From the NCBI GenBank assembly GCA_903865895.1, contig CAIPLM010000358.1, forward strand, positions 1-33,386: a DNA stretch of 33,386 nt, in the 5' to 3' direction. Positions within the stretch are counted from its first letter, which is position 1. Each line of letters opens with the position of its first letter. Source of the DNA: an uncultured Rhodospirillales bacterium (GTDB lineage Bacteria; Pseudomonadota; Alphaproteobacteria; Acetobacterales; Acetobacteraceae). Shown piece after piece: positions 10,426-18,491 of this stretch. The notes beneath the pieces are model-generated. The model was not told the DNA's origin. It saw nothing but the letters and a program-made list of their open reading frames with translations, and ran no database searches. The position numbers and the translations under genes were made by a program.

Positions 10426-11718
10426 TCAGGCCCCGGCGGCGTCGAGCGCCTGGGCGAGGTCGGCGATGATGTCGTCGATATGCTCAATGCCGACGGAAAG
10501 GCGGATATAGCCGGGCGAGACGCCGGTGGCCGCCTGTTCCTCCTGGTTGAGCTGGCTATGCGTGGTGCTGGCGGGATGGATCGCCAGGCTGCGCGCATCG
10601 CCGATGTTCGCCACGTGGTAGAACATCTTCAGGCTGTCGATGAACTTCTTGCCGGCCTCGACGCCGCCCTTGAGTTCGAAGCCGCACAACCCGCCCATGC
10701 CGTGGGTGAGATATTGCTTGGTCCAGGCCGCGTCCTGCCCGGTGAGCGTCGAGGGGTGGATCACCCGCGAGACTTCCGCCCGCTTGCCGAGATACTCGGC
10801 CACCGCCAGCGAATTGGCGCAATGGGCCCGCATGCGCAGCGCCAGCGTCTCCAGCCCCTGGATGAACATGAAGGCGTTGAACGGGCTGAGTGCGGCGCCG
10901 AGATCGCGCAGCAGGGTCACGCGGGCCTTGATGATGTAGGCGATCGGGCCGAGCCCCTTCACCGCCTGCGACCACACCGCGCCGTGGTAGGACGGGTCAG
11001 GCGTGTTCAGCAGCGGCTGGCGGGCGGGATGGGCCTCCCAGTCGAAATTGCCGCCATCGACGATGATGCCGCCGATCGAGGTGCCATGGCCGCCGATGAA
11101 CTTGGTCAGCGAATGGATCACCACCGCGGCGCCGTGCTCGAAGGGCTTCACCAGCAGGGGGGCGGCGGTGTTGTCCATGATGAGGGGAATGCCGAGCGGC
11201 CGGCCGATGGCGGCGACCTCGGCGATGGGGAACACGCGCAGCTTCGGGTTGGGCAGGGTCTCGGCGTAATAGGCGCGGGTCTTGTCGTCGGTGGCGCGCG
11301 CGAAGCCCTGCGGATCGGCCGGATCGACGAAGCGGACCTCGATGCCCTGGTCCTTCAGCGTATTGGCGAAGAGGTTCCAGGTGCCGCCGTAGAGGTCGGT
11401 CGAGGCGACGATGTTGTCCCCGGCGCGGGCGAGGTTCTGCACCGCCATCGCCGAGGCCGCCTGGCCGGAGGCCACCGCCAGCGCCGCGACGCCGCCTTCG
11501 AGCGCCGCAACGCGCTGCTCCAGCACGTCGGTCGTCGGGTTCATCAGGCGGGTGTAGATATTGCCCAACTCCTTGAGCGCAAACAGGTTCGAGGCATGCT
11601 CGGTGCTGTTGAACTGGTAGGAGGTGGTTTGATAAATCGGCACCGCCACCGCGGTGGTCGACTGGTCACGCCGCCAGCCGGCGTGCAGTGCGAGGGTCTC
11701 GGGGTGCTTGCTGTGCAT
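10426..11718 (-). CDS. metY: O-acetylhomoserine aminocarboxypropyltransferase (O-acetylhomoserine sulfhydrylase)
   Basis: A 430-residue Cys/Met-metabolism PLP enzyme. It has the family start ETLALHAGWRRDQSTTAVAVPIYQT, the NIYTRLMNPTTDVLEQRVAALEGG segment and the PLP-lysine motif VIHSLTKFIGGHGT. The length and YTRLMNPT/IGGHGTSIGG pattern favour O-acetylhomoserine sulfhydrylase (homocysteine from O-acetylhomoserine and sulfide) over cystathionine gamma-synthase, which is shorter. ATG 11718 follows AAAAGGAGG. It is only 35 bases downstream of the nitronate monooxygenase gene and probably co-transcribed. No SAM riboswitch is visible upstream of the pair. Confidence 0.92.
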   Translation of the reverse strand: MHSKHPETLALHAGWRRDQSTTAVAVPIYQTTSYQFNSTEHASNLFALKELGNIYTRLMNPTTDVLEQRVAALEGGVAALAVASGQAASAMAVQNLARAGDNIVASTDLYGGTWNLFANTLKDQGIEVRFVDPADPQGFARATDDKTRAYYAETLPNPKLRVFPIAEVAAIGRPLGIPLIMDNTAAPLLVKPFEHGAAVVIHSLTKFIGGHGTSIGGIIVDGGNFDWEAHPARQPLLNTPDPSYHGAVWSQAVKGLGPIAYIIKARVTLLRDLGAALSPFNAFMFIQGLETLALRMRAHCANSLAVAEYLGKRAEVSRVIHPSTLTGQDAAWTKQYLTHGMGGLCGFELKGGVEAGKKFIDSLKMFYHVANIGDARSLAIHPASTTHSQLNQEEQAATGVSPGYIRLSVGIEHIDDIIADLAQALDAAGA

Positions 11719-11753
11719 GGGAAGTCCTCCTTTTGGGTGGTTTTTATAACATA

Positions 11754-12719
11754 CTAGTGCGATATGGATAGACCGGCGAGGCGTCGCATTGCCGCATCGT
11801 AGCCGCGCTCCATCCGCGCGACGATCGCCTCCACCGGCTCGATGGCGCGGCTGGCGCCGACGCCCTGGCCGGCGGCGAACAGCTCTAGCCAGCGCTTTGG
11901 CAAGGCGGCGTTCGAATCGTATTTCCGCTCATGCGGCCTGCCGAGGTCGGCCGGGTCGATCCCCGCCTTCACCAGCGAGGGCTTCAGCCAGGAGGCCGGG
12001 GTGCCGCTGATCGCCGCGGTGACCAGCAGATCATCGATGCTGGCATCCACCACCATCTGCTTGTGCTCCTCGGGCGCGATGCTTTCGCTGGCGGGGATGA
12101 AGGCGGTGCCGACATAGACGAGGTCCGCCCCCGCCGCGATGGCGCCCGCCACCCCTGCCCCATCGGCAATCCCGCCGCCGACGATGATCGGCCCGTCGAA
12201 CATCTCGCGGAGTGCGGCGATGAAGGCGAAGGGCGAGAGGAAGCCGGTATGCCCGCCGGCGCCGGCCGACACGCAGGCCAGCCCGTCGGCGCCCGCCGCC
12301 AGCGCCTTGCGGGCGAGCGGCAGCGAAATCACGTCGGCGATCACCTTGCCGCCGTAGCCATGCACCGTCTCGATCGCCGGGCGTGGGCTGCCGAGCGCGG
12401 TGATCACCACCGGCGGGCGGTATTTCGCCACCAGCGCGAGATCCTCGGCGATGCGGTTATTGGAGGAATGCGTGACGAGATTGACCGCCCAAGGCCCGAT
12501 CAGCGCCGCGGGGTCGGCCGCCCGCGCGGCGGCAAGCCCCGCGGTGATGGTCTCCATCCAGGCGTCCAGCTCCTCGATCTTGCGCACATTGGGCGTCGGG
12601 AAGGAGCCCATGATGCCGGCGCGGCAGGCGGCGAGCACGAGGTCCGGTCCCGAGACGAGAAACATCGGCGCCGCGCAAACCGGCAGGCGCATCGGTCCGA
12701 AAGGGGTGGCGTGCGGCAT
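11754..12719 (-). CDS. Nitronate monooxygenase (2-nitropropane dioxygenase family)
   Basis: A 321-residue FMN TIM-barrel protein. It contains LPVCAAPMFLVSGPDLVLAA at the N-terminus, DGLACVSAGAGGHTG near the middle (the family GxxAGGH loop holding the active-site His) and IVGGGIADGAGVAGAIAAGA with ADLVYVGTAF for FMN phosphate binding. Family members oxidise alkyl nitronates such as propionate 3-nitronate; enoyl-reductase-like relatives exist. ATG 12719 is chosen at the start of domain similarity, with GGAGAG 12-16 bases upstream. It is transcribed ahead of metY; why a flavoenzyme precedes a sulfhydrylase is unclear. Confidence 0.88.
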   Translation of the reverse strand: MPHATPFGPMRLPVCAAPMFLVSGPDLVLAACRAGIMGSFPTPNVRKIEELDAWMETITAGLAAARAADPAALIGPWAVNLVTHSSNNRIAEDLALVAKYRPPVVITALGSPRPAIETVHGYGGKVIADVISLPLARKALAAGADGLACVSAGAGGHTGFLSPFAFIAALREMFDGPIIVGGGIADGAGVAGAIAAGADLVYVGTAFIPASESIAPEEHKQMVVDASIDDLLVTAAISGTPASWLKPSLVKAGIDPADLGRPHERKYDSNAALPKRWLELFAAGQGVGASRAIEPVEAIVARMERGYDAAMRRLAGLSISH

Positions 12720-12765
12720 CGTGGGGCGTTCTCTCCAGGGCAAGGCTTGATTGATGCTGAGATGA

Positions 12766-12795
12766 CCACACTTGCCCCCCTGCTTGCCAGTGTGG
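12766..12795 (-). other. Hairpin in the divergent promoter region
   Basis: A 7-bp perfect inverted repeat, CCACACT (12766-12772) with AGTGTGG (12789-12795), has a 16-base loop and lies upstream of the nitronate monooxygenase gene. It could be an operator or leader structure. It does not match a SAM-II or SAM-V riboswitch core that I know. Confidence 0.25.
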
Positions 12796-12835
12796 CACCC
12801 AACATGACCGCCCGGCCCGGAGGAGACCCACGCCG

Positions 12836-13819
12836 ATGTTCCGCCTGTTGGCTCTCGTGCTGATCCTCGCCACCCCCGCACACGCGCAAACCAAAATCAT
12901 CTTCGGCACCGATTGGCTGGCCGAGGCGGAGCATGGCGGCTTCTACCAGGCGCTCGCCAAGGGCTTCTACGCCAAGCGCGGCCTCGACGTGACGATCCGT
13001 GCCGGCGGCCCGCAGGCCAATCCGGAACAGGCCATCGCCACCGGCATCGTCGATTTCCAGATGACCTCCGGCAGCTTCGGCGTGCTGAACCTGGTGAAGC
13101 AGAACATCCCCGTCGTAGCGGTGGCGGCGCTGTTCCAGAAGGACCCGCAGGTGCTGATCTCCCATCCCGGCGCCGGGCATGACACGATGGCCGAGATGGC
13201 GGGCAAGCCGATCATGATCTCGGCCGGCGCGCGTAACGGCTGGTGGTTGTTCCTCAAGGCGAAGTTCGGCTTCACCGACGCGCAGATCCGCCCCTACAAC
13301 TTCCAGCTCGCCCCCTTCCTCGCCGATCGCAACGCCATCCAGCAGGGCTTCGTGACCTCCGAGCCCTACCAGATCGAGCGCGTCAGCGGGGTGAAACCGG
13401 TCGTCAACCTGCTCGCCGATAACGGGTTCGCCAGCTATTGCGACCTCATCCTCACCCAGGCCAAGACCATCCGCGAGCGCCCGGAGATCGTGCGCGCCTT
13501 CGTCGAGGCCTCCATCGAGGGTTGGTACTCCTACATCTATGGCGATCCGGCGCCCGGCAACGCGCTGATCCGCGCGGCCAACAAGGACATGACGGAGGAC
13601 ACCATCGCGTTTGCCATCAAGGTAATGCGCGAAAGCGGCCTGGTGGATTCCGGCGATAGTCTCTCCCTCGGCATCGGCGCGATGACCGATGCGCGCTGGA
13701 AGGCGTTCTTCGGTGCCGCCGTGGCCGCCGGGCTGCACCAGCCCGGTCTCGACTACAAACGCGGCTACACGCTCGATTTCGTCAACCGCCGCCACGCCAT
13801 CGAAATGCGAACCCCGTGA
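12836..13819 (+). CDS. ABC transporter periplasmic substrate-binding protein (NMT1/THI5/SsuA-like)
   Basis: A 327-residue type-2 periplasmic binding protein with a 17-residue Sec signal (MFRLLALVLILATPAHA, then Q). The body has the NMT1/SsuA layout: FGTDWLAEAEHGGFYQALAKG, GPQANPEQAIATGIVDF, then the hinge and second lobe. Relatives bind sulfonates, nitrate, pyrimidine or thiamine precursors; the ligand here is unknown. ATG 12836 follows GGAGGAG. It starts a three-gene importer operon with GTGA and ATGA overlaps directly upstream of the urea transporter, which hints at a nitrogenous substrate by context only. Confidence 0.9.
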   Translation: MFRLLALVLILATPAHAQTKIIFGTDWLAEAEHGGFYQALAKGFYAKRGLDVTIRAGGPQANPEQAIATGIVDFQMTSGSFGVLNLVKQNIPVVAVAALFQKDPQVLISHPGAGHDTMAEMAGKPIMISAGARNGWWLFLKAKFGFTDAQIRPYNFQLAPFLADRNAIQQGFVTSEPYQIERVSGVKPVVNLLADNGFASYCDLILTQAKTIRERPEIVRAFVEASIEGWYSYIYGDPAPGNALIRAANKDMTEDTIAFAIKVMRESGLVDSGDSLSLGIGAMTDARWKAFFGAAVAAGLHQPGLDYKRGYTLDFVNRRHAIEMRTP

Positions 13820-14550
13820 CTCTGGTCGCCCTGCGCGGCGTCGGCAAGACCTTCTCCAACGGCACCGAGGCGCTGCGCGGCGTCGATTTCGCGATTGGCG
13901 CGGGCGAGTTCGTCAGCCTGCTCGGCCCCTCCGGCTGCGGCAAATCCACCGCCCTGCGGCTGATCGCGGGGCTCGCCGAACCAAGCGCCGGGCAGGTGGA
14001 ATGGGCGCGGCGGGAGACACTCGGCTTCGTGTTCCAGGAGCCGACGCTGATGCCGTGGCGCACCGTGCTCGGCAATGTCCGCCTGCCCCTGCAAATCGCC
14101 GGCATCGGCAAAAGCGAGGCCGCAGCGCGGGCGGAAGCGGCATTGGCGCAGGTCGGGCTCGCCGGCTTCGAGGCATCCTATCCCCGCCAGCTCTCGGGCG
14201 GCATGAAGATGCGGGTCGCCATTGCCCGCGCTTTGGTCACCGGGCCGAAGCTGCTGCTGCTCGACGAGCCCTTCGCCGCGCTCGACGAAATCACCCGGCT
14301 GCGGCTGAACGAGGATCTGCTTGGCCTCTGGGCATCCTCCGGCCTCACCGTCGCCTTCGTCACCCACAGCGTCTACGAAAGCGTCTTCCTTTCCACCCGC
14401 ATCCTGGTGATGGCGCCGCGGCCCGGGCGGATCGTCGCCGATATCGCGCTGCCGGATGCCGGCCCGCGCGACGAGGCCTATCGCACCAGCGCACCCTATA
14501 ACGAAGCCTGCCGCACCGTCTCGGCGGCGCTGAAGGCGGCGATGTCATGA
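13816..14550 (+). CDS. ABC transporter ATP-binding protein (SsuB/TauB type)
   Basis: A 244-residue ATPase with Walker A GPSGCGKST, Q-loop VFQEPTLMPW, signature LSGGMKMR, Walker B LLLLDEPFAALDE and the H-loop histidine in FVTHSVYES. It energises the importer with the adjacent binding protein and permease. It begins with GTG at 13816, sharing GTGA with the upstream stop codon. No good ribosome-binding site precedes it, so translational coupling is likely. Confidence 0.93.
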   Translation: MTLVALRGVGKTFSNGTEALRGVDFAIGAGEFVSLLGPSGCGKSTALRLIAGLAEPSAGQVEWARRETLGFVFQEPTLMPWRTVLGNVRLPLQIAGIGKSEAAARAEAALAQVGLAGFEASYPRQLSGGMKMRVAIARALVTGPKLLLLDEPFAALDEITRLRLNEDLLGLWASSGLTVAFVTHSVYESVFLSTRILVMAPRPGRIVADIALPDAGPRDEAYRTSAPYNEACRTVSAALKAAMS

Positions 14551-15329
14551 GCCGCATCGCTCGCTTCCTCCTGCCAACGCTGGTCGGCCTGCTCTTCCTG
14601 CTCGGCTGGGAAATCCTGGTGCGGGCCAACGACATCCCGCCCTATCTGCTCCCCGGGCCAATGGCGATCGCCCGCGCGATGGTGGAGGATTGGCCCAATC
14701 TCTGGGCATCGCTGCTCGTCACCCTCAGCGTCACCTTCGCTGCCCTGGCGGCCGCGGTGATCGGCGGCGGCGGGCTCGCGCTGATTTTCGCGCAGTCCCG
14801 CTGGATCGAGGCGAGCCTGTTCCCCTACGCCATCATCCTGCAGGTGACGCCGATCATCGCCATCGCGCCGCTGATCCTGATCTACGTGCGCGACGGGTTC
14901 CTGGCGCTGCTGATCTGCGCCTGGATCGTCGCCTTCTTCCCCGTGCTGTCCAACACCACGCTCGGCCTGCGCGCCGCCGATCACGGGCTGCTCGATCTGA
15001 TGCGGCTGGCGGGGGCCAGGCGCTGGCAGATCCTGTGGTATCTCCGCCTGCCCGCGGCGATGCCCTATTTTCTCGCCGGCGTGCGGATCGCCGGCGGGCT
15101 CAGCCTGATCGGCGCGGTGGTGGCGGAATTCACCGCCGGCACCGCAACCGCGGGTTCCGGCCTCGCCTATCGCATTCTGGAAAGCGGCTACCGGCTTGAT
15201 ATTCCAAGAATGTACGCCGCTCTTGCGCTGCTGTCGGCGGCGGGTATCGCGATCTACGCGGCCCTCGGCCTGCTCTCCTGGCTATTGCTCAGGCAGTGGC
15301 ATGAAAGCGAATTGACGCAAGAGCGGTAA
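14547..15329 (+). CDS. ABC transporter permease (SsuC/TauC type)
   Basis: A 260-residue inner-membrane permease with about six helices and a BPD_transp_1 domain. The cytoplasmic EAA-type loop reads LMRLAGARRWQILWYLRLP before AMPYFLAGVRIAGG, as in TauC/SsuC proteins. It starts at an ATGA overlap with the ATPase gene and is the last gene of the operon; 176 bases separate it from urtA. Confidence 0.92.
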   Translation: MSRIARFLLPTLVGLLFLLGWEILVRANDIPPYLLPGPMAIARAMVEDWPNLWASLLVTLSVTFAALAAAVIGGGGLALIFAQSRWIEASLFPYAIILQVTPIIAIAPLILIYVRDGFLALLICAWIVAFFPVLSNTTLGLRAADHGLLDLMRLAGARRWQILWYLRLPAAMPYFLAGVRIAGGLSLIGAVVAEFTAGTATAGSGLAYRILESGYRLDIPRMYAALALLSAAGIAIYAALGLLSWLLLRQWHESELTQER

Positions 15330-15429
15330 CTGTTCGTAAATTAGGCATTTGCCGAGTTTGTGAACGGTCGCTTTGCCGCGTTTTCCGCAATGCAGCATGG
15401 CGCGGCGCAGATTTTGCCCATAATTTGGC

Positions 15430-15445
15430 TGGCACGGCCATTGCT
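15430..15445 (+). promoter_or_regulatory. Sigma-54 (RpoN) promoter of the urea transport operon
   Basis: TGGCACGGCCATTGCT matches the -24/-12 consensus TGGCACG-N4-TTGCW exactly, with GG and GC separated correctly. It lies 60 bases before the urtA start, putting transcription start near 15456. Known biology: sigma-54 promoters with NtrC drive urea and ammonium scavenging. No NtrC-type palindrome was recognised in the upstream 100 bases. Confidence 0.85.
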
Positions 15446-15505
15446 AAGAAATCCCTAGCCCCGGCGCAGCCCGCGTTGGAGGCACGTGAAAATCGAGGGA
15501 GACTC

Positions 15506-16807
15506 ATGGCATCTTTCCGCAACTGGCTGCGTGGCACCGGCCTAGCCGCCGCCGCCGCCGCCGCTCTGCTCACTGGAGCGCATGACGCCCAGGCGCAGGC
15601 CACCATCAAGGTCGGCATCCTGCATTCGCTCTCCGGCACCATGGCCATCAGCGAGACGACGCTGAAGGACGTCATGCTGATGCTCATCGAGGAGCAGAAC
15701 AAGAAGGGCGGCGTTCTCGGCAAGAAGCTCGAAGCCGTCGTCGTCGACCCCGCCTCCAACTGGCCGCTGTTCGCCGAAAAGGCCCGCCAGCTCATCACCG
15801 TCGACAAGGTCGCCGCGGTGTTCGGCTGCTGGACCTCGGTGTCCCGCAAGTCCGTGCTGCCGGTGTTCGAGGAGCTCAACTCGATCCTCTTCTATCCCGT
15901 GCAGTATGAGGGCGAAGAGTCCTCGAAGAACGTGTTCTACACCGGCGCCGCGCCGAACCAGCAGGCCATTCCGGCGGTCGACTATCTCGCCAAGGAAGAG
16001 AAGGTCCAGCGTTGGGTTCTCGCCGGGACCGACTATGTCTACCCGCGCACCACCAACAAGATCCTCGAGGCGTACCTGAAGTCCAAGGGCGTCAAGGACG
16101 AGGATATCATGATCAACTACACGCCGTTCGGCCATAGCGACTGGCAGAACATCGTGGCCTCGATCAAGAAGTTCGGCACCGCCGGCAAGAAGACCGCCGT
16201 GGTCTCCACCATCAACGGTGACGCCAACGTTCCCTTCTACAAGGAACTCGGCAACCAGGGCGTGAAGGCGACCGACATTCCCGTCGTGGCCTTCTCGGTC
16301 GGCGAAGAAGAGCTGGCGGGCATCGACACCAAGCCGCTGCTCGGCCACCTCGCCGCCTGGAACTACTTCCAGTCCGTGAAGAGTGCCGACAACACCGCCT
16401 TCATCGCGAAGTGGAAGGCCTTCACCAAGAACCAGAAGCGCGTCACCAACGACCCGATGGAAGCCCACGTGATCGGGTTCGCCATGTGGATCAAGGCGAT
16501 CGAGAAGGCCGGCACCACCGACCCGAAGGCCGTCATCGAGGCCATGATCGGCATCTCCGTGCCGAACCTGACCGGTGGCTACTCGGCGATGATGCCGAAC
16601 CATCACATCACCAAGCCGGTGCTGATCGGCGAAGTGAAGGCCGACGGCCAGTTCAACGTGGTGTGGCAGACCAAGGGCACCGTGGTCGCCAACGAGTGGT
16701 CGCCCTACCTCGAAGGCTCGAAGGACCTGATCGCCGACTGGCGCTCGCCGCTGTCCTGCGGGAACTTCAACGTCAAGACCGGCAAGTGCGGCGGCGCCTC
16801 CAAGTAA
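15506..16807 (+). CDS. urtA: Urea ABC transporter substrate-binding protein
   Basis: A 433-residue type-1 periplasmic binding protein of the UrtA/AmiC family. A Sec signal peptide of about 30 residues ends ...AHDAQA. The mature part opens TIKVGILHSLSGTMAISE and contains the UrtA hallmarks FGCWTSVSRKSVLPVFEE, FYPVQYEGEE and VGTDYVYPRT-like GTDYVYPRTTNK. It captures urea in the periplasm for UrtBCDE. ATG 15506 follows GAGGGAG and gives a normal signal peptide; the frame further upstream runs through the promoter. It is the first gene of the operon, separated from urtB by a hairpin with a T-run. Confidence 0.96.
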   Translation: MASFRNWLRGTGLAAAAAAALLTGAHDAQAQATIKVGILHSLSGTMAISETTLKDVMLMLIEEQNKKGGVLGKKLEAVVVDPASNWPLFAEKARQLITVDKVAAVFGCWTSVSRKSVLPVFEELNSILFYPVQYEGEESSKNVFYTGAAPNQQAIPAVDYLAKEEKVQRWVLAGTDYVYPRTTNKILEAYLKSKGVKDEDIMINYTPFGHSDWQNIVASIKKFGTAGKKTAVVSTINGDANVPFYKELGNQGVKATDIPVVAFSVGEEELAGIDTKPLLGHLAAWNYFQSVKSADNTAFIAKWKAFTKNQKRVTNDPMEAHVIGFAMWIKAIEKAGTTDPKAVIEAMIGISVPNLTGGYSAMMPNHHITKPVLIGEVKADGQFNVVWQTKGTVVANEWSPYLEGSKDLIADWRSPLSCGNFNVKTGKCGGASK

Positions 16808-16847
16808 TCGCCCTGCTTGACCAGACTAGCCTGACAGCGAACGAAGG

Positions 16848-16872
16848 GGGCGGGCCGCAAGCCCGCCCTTTT
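16848..16872 (+). terminator. Terminator/attenuator between urtA and urtB
   Basis: A perfect 8-bp stem (16848-16855 with 16861-16868) with loop CGCAA is followed directly by TTTT (16869-16872). Partial termination here would yield more UrtA than membrane components, a common arrangement for binding-protein operons. Confidence 0.7.
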
Positions 16873-16895
16873 CCACCCCACAAGAAGAGGCGCTC

Positions 16896-18491
16896 ATGCC
16901 CCTGCTCCGCCACCTGTATTTCCTCGCCTGCCTCGCGCTGATCGCCGCCTCGCTCGCGCAGCCGGCCATGGCGCAGGATGACCCTTTCGCGGGGCTCGCC
17001 GGTGACAGCTTCGACGACATCCGCCACGGCATCGAGACGCTCGCCACCTCCGGCGCGCCCACTGCCGCCGCCGTGATCGCCGCCCTCCAGGAGGGCAACC
17101 TGTATTCCGGCCCCGATGCCGCCCTGTTCATCAAGACCGATGACGGCTGGCTCGACGCCCGCACCGGCAAGCCCGCGACCGAGGTCGCCGAGGATGCGCT
17201 GAGCCCGGTGAAGATGAACAACGGCGTGCGCCGCGCCGCCGAGGCCGCGATGGGCAGCCTGGAACTCTATTCGCCCGACGCCGCCATCCGCCGCCACGCC
17301 GCCGAGGCGGTGCTGAAATCGCGCGATCCTGCCGCGCTCGAAGGCCTCACCCGGGCGCTCGCTAAGGAAAGCGATGCCGGCGTGCGCCGCATCATGGAAC
17401 AGGCCCGCGCCTCGGCCCTGCTCGCCACCCCCGAAACCACGGAGGCCGAGCGCCTCGCCGCCGTGGCCACTTTGCGCGCCCGCGGCGATCTCGACGCCCG
17501 CGCCATGCTTGCCTCGCTGACTGCCCAGCCCCCCGCCGTCGCCGAGGCTGCTGCGACGGCGGTGATCGCGATCGACCGCATGTTGCAGCTCTGGGGTCTC
17601 GCCCAGGGCGTGTTCTACGGTCTCTCGCTCGGCTCCGTCCTGCTGCTCGCCGCCGCTGGGCTCGCCATCACCTTCGGGGTGATGGGGGTGATCAACATGG
17701 CGCATGGCGAGATGGTGATGCTGGGCGCCTACACGACCTTCGTGGTGCAGGATGTCATCAAGTCTCACGCGCCCTATTTGTTCGAGGCCAGCCTGTTCAT
17801 CGCCGTGCCGCTGGCTTTCCTGGTCGCCGGCGCGGTGGGCATTGCGGTGGAGCGCTGCATGCTGCGCTTCCTCTATGGCCGCCCGCTCGAAACCTTGCTG
17901 GCGACCTGGGGACTGTCGCTGGCGATGCAGCAGACCGTGCGCTCGACCTTCGGCGCCTCCAACCGCGAGGTCAGCACGCCGCAATGGATGAGCGGCGCCA
18001 CGCAATGGGGCGGCATCACCATCACCTATAACCGCCTGGTGATCATCGTCTTTGCGGCACTGGTGGTCGCGGCCCTGATGGCGGCGCTGCGCTACACCGC
18101 GCTCGGCTTGCGCATGCGCGCCGTGACGCAGAACCGCCGCATGGCCGCCGCCATGGGCATCCGCACCCCCTGGGTGGACGCGCTGACCTTCGGCCTCGGG
18201 TCAGGGGTGGCGGGGATGGCGGGCGTCGCGCTCAGCCAGATCGACAATGTCAGCCCCAATCTCGGCCAGGGCTACATCATCGACAGCTTCATGGTGGTGG
18301 TGTTCGGCGGCGTGGGCAATCTCTGGGGCACGGTTGTCAGCGCGCTGACGCTCGGCACCGTCAACAAATTCCTCGAACCTTTGGCCGGCGCGGTGCTGGG
18401 CAAGATCACCGTGCTGGTGCTGCTGATCCTGTTCATCCAGCGCAAACCGCGCGGCATGTTCCCCATCAAGGGGCGGGCGGTGGAGTCATGA
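16896..18491 (+). CDS. urtB: Urea ABC transporter permease UrtB
   Basis: A 531-residue inner-membrane permease of the branched-chain amino acid/urea (LivH) type. It has a signal-like N-terminus (to about residue 26), a periplasmic helical-repeat extension of about 200 residues, then the permease domain from about residue 230 with MGVINMAHGEMVMLGAYT, the LivH signature. The long N-terminal extension is normal for proteobacterial UrtB. ATG 16896 follows AAGAAGAGG. Its stop overlaps the urtC start (ATGA). Confidence 0.95.
   Translation: MPLLRHLYFLACLALIAASLAQPAMAQDDPFAGLAGDSFDDIRHGIETLATSGAPTAAAVIAALQEGNLYSGPDAALFIKTDDGWLDARTGKPATEVAEDALSPVKMNNGVRRAAEAAMGSLELYSPDAAIRRHAAEAVLKSRDPAALEGLTRALAKESDAGVRRIMEQARASALLATPETTEAERLAAVATLRARGDLDARAMLASLTAQPPAVAEAAATAVIAIDRMLQLWGLAQGVFYGLSLGSVLLLAAAGLAITFGVMGVINMAHGEMVMLGAYTTFVVQDVIKSHAPYLFEASLFIAVPLAFLVAGAVGIAVERCMLRFLYGRPLETLLATWGLSLAMQQTVRSTFGASNREVSTPQWMSGATQWGGITITYNRLVIIVFAALVVAALMAALRYTALGLRMRAVTQNRRMAAAMGIRTPWVDALTFGLGSGVAGMAGVALSQIDNVSPNLGQGYIIDSFMVVVFGGVGNLWGTVVSALTLGTVNKFLEPLAGAVLGKITVLVLLILFIQRKPRGMFPIKGRAVES

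Noticed and set aside
12720-12835. SAM riboswitch upstream of the metY operon
   Set aside because: A 7-bp hairpin is present but no SAM-II or SAM-V core was recognised, and the 35-base gap before metY is too short for one.
15330-15429. NtrC enhancer sites upstream of urtA
   Set aside because: No convincing GCAC-N-GTGC palindrome was seen, despite the good sigma-54 promoter.
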